Shown: positions 1-5,312 of the stretch, piece by piece | Position numbering within the stretch: the first letter of the stretch is position 1 | Layout of the letters: the number at the start of each line of letters is the position of its first letter | Assembly: GCA_937896205.1 (NCBI GenBank) | Contig: CALBNA010000171.1 | Coordinates: 1-5,946, forward strand | Direction of reading: 5' to 3' | From: an uncultured Campylobacter sp. | Lineage (GTDB): Bacteria > Campylobacterota > Campylobacteria > Campylobacterales > Campylobacteraceae | DNA length: 5,946 bases | Notes under the pieces: model-generated | The model's input: only the letters and a program-made list of their open reading frames with translations | Told to the model about the DNA's origin: nothing | The model's database searches: none | Program-made: the position numbers and the translations under genes

Positions 1-34
1 GTCTCGTGGGCTCGGAGATGTGTATAAGAGACAG
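1..34 (+). other. Illumina Nextera read-2 transposase adapter (artefact, not genomic)
   Basis: These 34 bases match the Nextera read-2 transposase adapter from end to end. The last 19 (positions 16-34, AGATGTGTATAAGAGACAG) are the Tn5 mosaic end. The adapter is left over from tagmentation library preparation and was not trimmed before assembly, so the genomic sequence starts at base 35. Translation across it gives the tell-tale peptides MCIRDS on the plus strand and SYTHLRAHE on the minus strand, and these should not be read as protein. It is not evidence of a natural transposon. Confidence 0.98.
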
Positions 35-35
35 C

Positions 36-938
36 GCAAGGACAGGTAAAAACGTCAAATTTGACATGCTTAGCCAAAAACGCCGCCGACGTGCCCGTAC
101 CCGAGGGCAAAAATATATCAACGGTCTTGCCCTCCGCATCCGCCCAGCGCTCTATCTGCCTAGCCTGCGAGATAAAGCCCGCCTCCGCCTGCGGCTGCCA
201 AACGCCCTCGTTTATAAAAAGCGAATCGCCAATGAAGCAATCCTGCGCGGCGGATAAATTTGAGCTTGTTTGGTCTGCGGATTTTTTAAAATTTGAGTTT
301 TTATGGCTTTTGCATTCGCTGAAATTTGCGCTCTCGAGCTCTGCTTGTTCGTCAAATTTGTTCAAATTTTCTCTGCCTAGATTTTGTAAATTCGGCTCGA
401 CTTCAGCTTGCAAATTTGACATATTTTTTGCATTTAAATTTATATCCGTAAAACCGAACCGTTCGTCAAAGTTGCTCAAATTTGACCCGCCCGTATCCTT
501 TAAATTTAACCCGTTTCTATCAGAAGCATCCGTCAAATTTACAGCCTCATCGCCGTAAATCTCGCCCTCTTTTAGGCCGGCTAGTTCGTAAGCTAGAGCC
601 CTAGCCCGTACCCGTCTATCTTTATCTATGTAGATTTTCATTCCGTTTTCAAGGGCGAATTTAAAATTTCCGACTGGATTTGCCGCTAAATTTGAGTTTA
701 AATTTGAAACGACGTAGTGAAACTCTAAGCCCTTCATCTTCGCAAAAACGCTTAGGCTATACATCGCGTTTGACTGGCTAGAGCCGTAGCTAACGACGCG
801 CTTTATGCCGCCTAGGCCAGCATGCAGGAAATACTCTAGCTTTCTAGCCTTGTTGCCGTTAAATTCGCCGTCCATCAGATCGTCGCGAAGTACGTAAAAA
901 TCGAGTCCGTTAAATTTAGTCTTTTGAATACTTTTGAT
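36..938 (-). CDS. PLP-dependent enzyme, ACC deaminase / D-cysteine desulfhydrase-like, 3' end cut off by adapter
   Basis: Probable fold-type II PLP enzyme of the 1-aminocyclopropane-1-carboxylate deaminase/D-cysteine desulfhydrase family, a cytosolic lyase or deaminase on a small amino acid; the substrate cannot be told. Numbering from codon 936-938, RDDL (18-21) precedes GNKARKLEY, whose Lys30 is the expected Schiff-base lysine. GSSQSN (52-57) matches the family's substrate-carboxylate loop, and SGTGTS (279-284) the phosphate-binding loop. The frame is open for 301 codons and then runs into the adapter at base 34, so the C-terminus is missing. Residues about 134-232 are an Asn-rich insertion that normal family members lack. 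No ATG, GTG or TTG lies between the in-frame TGA (969-971) and Met22 (873-875), yet the conserved RDDL lies upstream of Met22. I therefore place the start at ATC 936-938, which has GGAG 7 nt upstream. It is last in the operon and overlaps the preceding stop codon. The family call is firm; the start is tentative, and an annotator limited to standard starts would use 875. Confidence 0.82.
240..545. repeat. Cluster of TCAAATTT/AAATTTGA words inside the PLP-enzyme gene
   Basis: The octamer AAATTTGA or its complement TCAAATTT occurs at 256, 289, 352, 362, 412, 476/478 and 533, with degenerate copies (aaatttgcg, taaattcgg, ttaaatttat, tcaaagttg) in between. Read on the minus strand the words translate in frame as Ser-Asn-Leu, Asn-Phe or Lys-Phe-Asp. 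They make up much of an Asn/Ser/Asp-rich stretch (residues about 134-232) with no family counterpart. The copies are dispersed and irregular, not a tandem array. Similar words occur elsewhere in the window (54-65, 688, 700, 5706-5719), so this is a local enrichment of a genome-wide word. Confidence 0.7.
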
Positions 939-1983
939 TTTGCCGCTCCAAGAGATCTTGCATCTCTTTCATCGACTCTTTATCCGAGATCGAAAATTTG
1001 ATCTCGATGCGCCTGGAGGCGTCGGGGTCTTCTTTGCCGTTTTTCATCACCAGATCGCTAAAACTGCGCCCGCTAGCGATGAGATAGTGCTCTAGGCGCT
1101 TATCCTTGTTCCACGAGTAGATAAAATCTAGCACCGAATACGCGCGCTTTTGCGATAGATCAAGGTTGTACATATAGCTACCAACAGAGTTCGTATGCCC
1201 CTCGATCACGATTCTATCGATGTGTTTTGCGATCTCTTCGTTATTTAAAATCGCCTCGAAATAAGTCTGCAAAATTTCTTTTAGGCGTGCTTTTGCTTCG
1301 TCTCTTAGCTCGTACGATCCCGTGTCAAAAAGTATAGACTCGGGTAGCGACACGACGCCGGAGCTTGGATCTATGCTAACCTTGTTTCCAAGCTTAGCGC
1401 GTAAATTTGATATGACGTTTGAACGAAGCGAACTGATGTCTTTTATCTTGTCTTTTGTTTTATTAAAATCCTCTTCCAGCGCGGCATATCTTGAGACTTC
1501 ATCGCCGTATTTTGCGTTTAGTTCATTTAGCGCCTCGTCTTTTTGCGCTAAAATTTGCCCCAGCTGTAGCACTCTATCCTGCAAATCCGCGATAGTTTTA
1601 TTCGCATCGTTTAGATTTATCTCGTAGGTTTGGGTTAGATTCGTGAGTTCGTTTTTCTCTTTTTTGACGCCTTCAAGCATCTCGTTTACGAGCCTGTTTA
1701 TGTCGGCAAGCTCCTTGTTTTCGCTCTTTGCGCGGTCCAAATTTGAAAAAATTTCTTTTATGACATTTTCTTTACGAACGAGCTCGCTTTGTGATGAGGC
1801 GATTTGCTTTTCACGCTCGCTTAAGTCTTTTTGTAGTTTTGCCAGATCGCTTTGGCTAAGGACGTATTTTACGACGACGGCGCCGATGATGAGCATAAAA
1901 ACAAACATCAGCCCAGCCATCAGGTCCGCATACGATATCCAAAAGGTCTGGTCTCCGCTTTTGTTCTCGTTACGCGTTTTCAT
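916..1983 (-). CDS. MotB-like stator/OmpA-family peptidoglycan-binding protein with long coiled-coil linker
   Basis: A 355-residue inner-membrane protein predicted to be the anchoring partner of the channel protein encoded just upstream. Residues 14-42 form one hydrophobic helix opening FWISYADLMAGLMF, typical of MotB-like subunits; Asp20 is the likely proton-carrying aspartate. Residues about 44-190 are charged and heptad-like, a long periplasmic coiled coil. Residues about 205-332 form an OmpA-like peptidoglycan-binding domain (ILFDTGSYEL, EGHTNSVG, NLDLSQKRA, SRRIEIKF), followed by a short charged tail. The usual GHTD aspartate is Asn265 here. The ATG overlaps the 3' end of the channel gene by 14 bp, with only a weak GAG-type site 8 nt upstream, which fits translational coupling. 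From memory it corresponds to C. jejuni Cj0599, annotated only as an OmpA-family protein. The architecture resembles ZorB and MotB, but no flagellar or Zorya genes are nearby, so the function is unknown. Confidence 0.9.
   Translation of the reverse strand: MKTRNENKSGDQTFWISYADLMAGLMFVFMLIIGAVVVKYVLSQSDLAKLQKDLSEREKQIASSQSELVRKENVIKEIFSNLDRAKSENKELADINRLVNEMLEGVKKEKNELTNLTQTYEINLNDANKTIADLQDRVLQLGQILAQKDEALNELNAKYGDEVSRYAALEEDFNKTKDKIKDISSLRSNVISNLRAKLGNKVSIDPSSGVVSLPESILFDTGSYELRDEAKARLKEILQTYFEAILNNEEIAKHIDRIVIEGHTNSVGSYMYNLDLSQKRAYSVLDFIYSWNKDKRLEHYLIASGRSFSDLVMKNGKEDPDASRRIEIKFSISDKESMKEMQDLLERQNQKYSKD
946..949 (-). promoter_or_regulatory. Candidate Shine-Dalgarno for the PLP-enzyme gene
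   Basis: On the minus strand GGAG sits 7 nt before the codon ATC at 936-938, inside the last codons of the OmpA-domain gene. It is the only good ribosome-binding match near the conserved N-terminus and is the reason ATC was preferred over ATT at 927-929, which lies 16 nt away from it. This is a positional inference only; an AUC start would be unusual. Confidence 0.4.
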
Positions 1984-3307
1984 CTAGCATACTCGCCTTT
2001 TCGATGGTTTGCAATATCTCATTCGCCTCTTTATCAAGCTCGTCGATGTCTTGCTTTAGCCCTTCAATGAGCGCGCTATTATCATCATAAGCCTCGATTG
2101 CTTCGTCGTCAAAGGCCTTTTTAAATGCCTGCACGCCGTCAATCAAGCTCTCTTTAAAGCCATCCATTGCAAGTTTTTGTTTTTCTAAGATTTCACTACT
2201 AAATTTAGAAAGAGACTCACTGAAATTTTTAACATTATACTCTAGTTCGCCCACGCTCTTTTCGAGCCTTGAGATACGCTCGCCGCCCACATCATAGAGA
2301 CGGTTGTACTGCTCGGCAAATTTTAGTTGCATATCTTTGATGTTGCCGTTAAATTTATTGATAACGTTTAAGATTTCAGCGTGAACTTTGATTAGATCTT
2401 TTTGATCTTTTGAGGATTTTAGCAGCGTATTCATCGTTTGTTTGATGTGTTCGCCACTTAGCTTGACAGCCTCTTCTTCGTTTTTCAAGATATTTGTAAA
2501 AGTTTTAAATTTAGCCTCGATAGTCTTATCCAGCTCCTCAAAGAACTCGGCGTTACTAACATGCTCAAAGATCACTCCGATCTTTTCAAAGTGTCTTAAA
2601 TTCTCTTGCAAATATCTTCTATCAAGCTCCTCTTTCGTCCAGAAAAAGCCGCTCGTAGCGTTTTTTTGTCTTCGCACCAGCGTTTCAAATTTACTCGTTC
2701 CGTATTTTTCAAAAAATATCCACCAAAGCGCTAGAAAAATACCATAAATAGAGACGTAAAACGCAGTCGCTACACCGCTAAGAAGGGTTGAAATTTCGGT
2801 TTCAAGTTCGGTAGTATTTGATGAGTTAAACTCCGGCATAGAAACCGCGATACTGATAAACGTTCCCAAGATACCCAGCATTGGAAAGATGCCAGCACCC
2901 ACGGAAGCGAAATTTTCGTTACGTAAATTTCTAGTATAGTAGGCGACAAATTCATCAAATCCGGCGTTTGATTTCGTATCCTTACCGATAACTAAAAGAT
3001 GTTTGATGATGTATTCTTTTAAATTTCGCTTAAAATCAGCCCCGCTTTGCTCGAAATAGCAGCAAGCAAGCTCGGCGCTATTTTTAGCAAAGATTAGCGA
3101 AATCACCCAAATAATACCCATCATAATAACCGTGTGTAGGCCGATTTGAAAATCTATATACCCCAAGTACCCAAGAAGCGCGACGAGATATATCGCCGTC
3201 GGCAAAAATATAATTTTCGTATACACGAAAAAAGATTGCCTGCCTTTTACCTCAGGCAACGCCAAATCAGTGAAATTATCGCTTCTCGCTTCTTTTTTGG
3301 GTTCCAT
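1970..3307 (-). CDS. MotA/TolQ/ExbB-type proton channel with long cytoplasmic coiled-coil tail
   Basis: A 445-residue inner-membrane protein predicted to form the pentameric channel of a proton-driven motor. Hydrophobic helices lie at about 27-50, 55-75, 133-156 and 172-199, the four-helix MotA-like plan with a cytoplasmic loop at about 76-132. Helix 3 carries FPMLGILGTFISI and helix 4 LLSGVATAFYVSIYG; Thr149 and Thr181 sit where TolQ/ExbB have pore threonines. Residues 200-445 are highly charged and mostly helical, giving a cytoplasmic coiled-coil tail of about 245 residues, much longer than in TolQ, ExbB or MotA and reminiscent of ZorA. The ATG follows TAAGG by 6 nt, and this site includes the stop codon of fba. 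The gene overlaps the OmpA-domain partner by 14 bp, suggesting a fixed two-protein complex. It matches C. jejuni Cj0598 by position (from memory). The energising role is well supported by family; what it drives is unknown. Confidence 0.9.
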   Translation of the reverse strand: MEPKKEARSDNFTDLALPEVKGRQSFFVYTKIIFLPTAIYLVALLGYLGYIDFQIGLHTVIMMGIIWVISLIFAKNSAELACCYFEQSGADFKRNLKEYIIKHLLVIGKDTKSNAGFDEFVAYYTRNLRNENFASVGAGIFPMLGILGTFISIAVSMPEFNSSNTTELETEISTLLSGVATAFYVSIYGIFLALWWIFFEKYGTSKFETLVRRQKNATSGFFWTKEELDRRYLQENLRHFEKIGVIFEHVSNAEFFEELDKTIEAKFKTFTNILKNEEEAVKLSGEHIKQTMNTLLKSSKDQKDLIKVHAEILNVINKFNGNIKDMQLKFAEQYNRLYDVGGERISRLEKSVGELEYNVKNFSESLSKFSSEILEKQKLAMDGFKESLIDGVQAFKKAFDDEAIEAYDDNSALIEGLKQDIDELDKEANEILQTIEKASMLDENA

Positions 3308-3313
3308 CGTGAG

Positions 3314-3318
3314 CCTTA
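3314..3318 (-). promoter_or_regulatory. Shine-Dalgarno TAAGG fused to the fba stop codon
   Basis: On the minus strand the fba stop TAA is the first part of TAAGG, which lies 6 nt before the ATG of the channel gene. Ribosomes ending fba would finish on the next gene's ribosome-binding site, which suggests coupled translation. The ATG at 3305-3307 is supported by this spacing. Confidence 0.75.
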
Positions 3319-4380
3319 ATTTCTATTTAAGCAGTTTAAATCTTCAAATGCGGTTAGCAGGCGCTTTACCATCGACTCCTCACCGGCACGCAAAAATTTA
3401 CGCGGATCGTAGTATTTTTTGTTCGGCTTATCGTCGCCTTCAGGGTTGCCGATTTGACCTTGTAGATAGGCTCTGTTTTTTAGCTCGTACGCTCTCACGC
3501 CGTCCCAAAACGCCCACTGCGTGTCGGTGTCGATGTTCATTTTTACCACGCCGTAGCTGACAGCGTCTTTGATATCTTGTAGTTCGCTACCGCTACCGCC
3601 GTGAAAAACGAAATTTACGGGTTTATCGGTTAGAGTTTGAAATTTATCCGCGACGTATGCTTGCGAATTTTTCAAAATTTCCGGTCGCAATACGACGTTG
3701 CCCGGCTTATACACACCGTGGACGTTACCAAAGCTTGCCGCTATGCTAAATCTATCGCTGATTTTGCTTAGTCGCTCGTATGCCTGCGCGACATCTTCTG
3801 GTTGGGTGTAAAGAAGCGCGTTATCAACGCCCGTATTATCCACGCCGTCCTCTTCGCCGCCGGTTACGCCAAGCTCGATCTCTAGGCTGATGCCAAGCTC
3901 GCTAAGCTCTTTTAGATACTTCTCGCAAGTTCTTAAATTTTCTTCCAAGCTCTCCTCGCTAAGATCAAGCATATGCGAGCTAAAAAGCGGCACGCCGTGA
4001 GCTTTTTTGTATTCGCGGCTAAATTTAACCAGCTCGTCGATCCAAGGCAGTAGCTTTCTAGCTGCGTGATCGGTGTGTAGGATCACGGGCACGCCATAAG
4101 CCTTAGCTAGCAGGTGCACGTGTTGCGCGCCTGCTACTGCGCCTAGTACATCGGCGTTCCCGCAAGCTTTGCCAGCATAAAAGCCGGCTCCGCCGTTACT
4201 AAATTGGATGATAACGGGTGAGTTAGCCGTCTTTGCCGCCTCTAAAACGGCATTTACCGAGTCGCTTCCGACCACGTTTACCGCAGGTATGGCAAAGCCC
4301 TGCTCCTTTGCGTATTTATACAGCCTAGTTACGTCATCGCCGCTTAAAACGCCGGCTTTTACTACGTCTAAAACACCCAT
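3316..4380 (-). CDS. fba: Fructose-bisphosphate aldolase class II
   Basis: Zinc-dependent cytosolic aldolase interconverting fructose 1,6-bisphosphate with dihydroxyacetone phosphate and glyceraldehyde 3-phosphate. At 354 residues it has the length of the class IIa type (E. coli FbaA is 359). Visible signatures are LHTDHA with catalytic Asp104 and zinc-ligand His105; LEIELGVTGGEEDGVDN with Glu169 and the Glu176/Glu177 loop; NVHGVYKPGN with zinc-ligand His221; FHGGSGS with zinc-ligand His260; and NIDTDTQ (282-288) for substrate phosphate binding. No key residue is missing. The ATG follows TAAGG by 8 nt, and 10 bp separate it from peb4. Campylobacter species generally lack phosphofructokinase, so the enzyme probably works mainly in gluconeogenesis; that is family knowledge, not visible here. 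It shares the operon with a chaperone gene rather than other glycolytic genes, as in C. jejuni (Cj0597). Confidence 0.97.
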   Translation of the reverse strand: MGVLDVVKAGVLSGDDVTRLYKYAKEQGFAIPAVNVVGSDSVNAVLEAAKTANSPVIIQFSNGGAGFYAGKACGNADVLGAVAGAQHVHLLAKAYGVPVILHTDHAARKLLPWIDELVKFSREYKKAHGVPLFSSHMLDLSEESLEENLRTCEKYLKELSELGISLEIELGVTGGEEDGVDNTGVDNALLYTQPEDVAQAYERLSKISDRFSIAASFGNVHGVYKPGNVVLRPEILKNSQAYVADKFQTLTDKPVNFVFHGGSGSELQDIKDAVSYGVVKMNIDTDTQWAFWDGVRAYELKNRAYLQGQIGNPEGDDKPNKKYYDPRKFLRAGEESMVKRLLTAFEDLNCLNRN

Positions 4381-4388
4381 TTTATCGA

Positions 4389-4393
4389 CCTTA
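4389..4393 (-). promoter_or_regulatory. Shine-Dalgarno TAAGG fused to the peb4 stop codon
   Basis: On the minus strand TAAGG combines the stop codon of peb4 with the ribosome-binding site of fba, 8 nt before the fba ATG at 4378-4380. It is the same arrangement as at the next gene junction and supports both the fba start and translational coupling. Confidence 0.75.
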
Positions 4394-5203
4394 TTTATAT
4401 TCTACTTTAGCTTTTGAGCGAAGTTCGTCGCCTCTTTTTCTGATATCGTTTCTAAATTTCTCCATCTTTAGGTTGCCCTCTATTTGAGGTTTAACCTCGT
4501 TTAGACCTACGGTACCGGCAGCTTTACTATCCTCTTTTAGGATTACGTGGTAGCCGAAATTTGATTTAACGGGTTTTTGAGTTACTTCGCCTTTTTTAAG
4601 TGCAAATGCAGCGTCCGCGAAAGGTTTTACCATTTGAGATTGGCCAAACCATCCTAGTTCGCCGCCGTTAGCCGCAGAACCTTGATCGGTAGATTTAGAT
4701 TTTGCTAGCTCTTCGAATTTTTTAACCAGCTCGTCGCCTTTTAGACCTTTTAGCGCAGCTATTATATCGTTTGCGTCTTTTTCAGTAGCCACTAGGATAT
4801 GTTTGGCTCTTACTTGTGCAGGCACGGCAAATTCGGCTTTATTTTTGTTATAAAAGTCGCTGATCTCGCCTTCGCTAACTTTGATATTGTCAAAAATTCT
4901 CTTCATCCAAAGATCAAGCACAAGGTTATTTTTTAGCTCTTCAAGCGCAGCTTTATATTCGTCGCTCTTATCTAGTCCGCTCTTTTTAGCCTCGTCTAGA
5001 AGTAGTTTTCTGTTGATAGTTTCGTCGATCACCTTTTTTTGAGTATCTTTAGGTAGTTGCTCTAGGGTTACGCCAGGCATCGCAGCAAGCGTGAAAGCTA
5101 CGTCCTTATCGGTTACTTTTGTTCCGTTTACAGTGGCGTACTCCGCCGCACTTAGGCTTAGAGCCGCAGCCAAACTAAGAGATGCGAATAAAATTTTATT
5201 CAT
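4391..5203 (-). CDS. peb4: Periplasmic peptidyl-prolyl cis-trans isomerase/chaperone Peb4 (Cbf2), SurA-like
   Basis: A 270-residue secreted chaperone with parvulin-type prolyl isomerase activity; the family helps outer-membrane proteins fold and, in C. jejuni, was described as the major antigen PEB4/Cbf2. A signal peptide occupies residues 1-20 (MNKILF, hydrophobic Ala/Leu core, then LSAA), with probable cleavage before Glu21. Residues about 21-125 form the SurA-type N-terminal chaperone part (ATVNGTKVTDKDV, INRKLLLDEAKK). Residues about 128-225 are the parvulin domain: VRAKHILV with His135, NGGELGWFG (180-187), and FGYHVIL (216-222). The remaining helical tail (about 232-270) packs back onto the N-domain in this family. 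The ATG is supported by AAGGA 6 nt upstream and by the signal peptide. It is first in the operon, behind a strong-looking promoter. It matches C. jejuni Cj0596 in position and length. Confidence 0.96.
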   Translation of the reverse strand: MNKILFASLSLAAALSLSAAEYATVNGTKVTDKDVAFTLAAMPGVTLEQLPKDTQKKVIDETINRKLLLDEAKKSGLDKSDEYKAALEELKNNLVLDLWMKRIFDNIKVSEGEISDFYNKNKAEFAVPAQVRAKHILVATEKDANDIIAALKGLKGDELVKKFEELAKSKSTDQGSAANGGELGWFGQSQMVKPFADAAFALKKGEVTQKPVKSNFGYHVILKEDSKAAGTVGLNEVKPQIEGNLKMEKFRNDIRKRGDELRSKAKVEYK

Positions 5204-5209
5204 CTTTGT

Positions 5210-5214
5210 TCCTT
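5210..5214 (-). promoter_or_regulatory. Shine-Dalgarno of peb4
   Basis: AAGGA on the minus strand, 6 nt before the peb4 ATG at 5201-5203. It is the best ribosome-binding match in the window, consistent with high expression, and it fixes the start in front of an intact signal peptide. Confidence 0.8.
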
Positions 5215-5237
5215 AAATTTAGATTTTTGCGAGGGTG

Positions 5238-5246
5238 ATTATAGCA
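5238..5246 (-). promoter_or_regulatory. Extended -10 promoter of the peb4-fba-channel operon
   Basis: The minus strand reads TGCTATAAT, a perfect TGnTATAAT extended -10 box. The sequence before it is A/T-rich (ATAACTTATATTTAAT at 5255-5270) with no clear -35 box, as is usual for Campylobacter sigma-70 promoters. Transcription would start around 5230-5232, giving a leader of about 28 nt. No other promoter this good is seen upstream of the four downstream genes, so it probably serves the whole operon. Confidence 0.75.
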
Positions 5247-5267
5247 GGAAAGTCATTAAATATAAGT

Positions 5268-5273
5268 TATAAT
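5268..5273 (+). promoter_or_regulatory. Probable -10 box for nth
   Basis: TATAAT on the plus strand, 39 bases before the nth ATG, within A/T-rich sequence. Predicted transcription start is about 5280. It lacks the TGn extension of the opposing promoter, so I expect it to be weaker. The two -10 boxes are only 24 bases apart on opposite strands. Confidence 0.5.
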
Positions 5274-5312
5274 TCATCGAAAATTTAAATAAAAACGGCT
5301 AAAATCGGCGTC

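Noticed and set aside
16..34. Natural Tn5-like transposon end
   Set aside because: The mosaic end is joined to the full synthetic read-2 adapter at the very end of the contig, so it is a library artefact.
6..257. Plus-strand open frame starting MGSEMCIRDS
   Set aside because: Its start lies within the Nextera adapter and the rest is antisense to the PLP-enzyme gene; no family features.
61..558. Plus-strand 165-codon frame rich in Lys-Phe and Ser
   Set aside because: It is antisense to the PLP-enzyme gene, which has clear conserved motifs. The repeated KFD-like words come from the palindromic AAATTTGA word reading similarly on both strands.
1322..2070. Several plus-strand frames of 72-114 codons opposite the OmpA-domain and channel genes
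   Set aside because: Ser/Phe-rich antisense shadows of Lys/Glu/Asp-rich coiled-coil coding sequence, with no ribosome-binding sites or recognisable domains.
916..3307. Zorya anti-phage defence system (ZorA/ZorB)
   Set aside because: The channel and OmpA-domain proteins share the architecture, but no ZorC, ZorD or ZorE gene is present and the neighbours are core housekeeping genes. The C. jejuni-like gene order points to a core genome motor instead.
916..3307. Flagellar stator MotA/MotB
   Set aside because: The long cytoplasmic tail and long periplasmic coiled coil do not fit MotA/MotB, and no flagellar genes are nearby.
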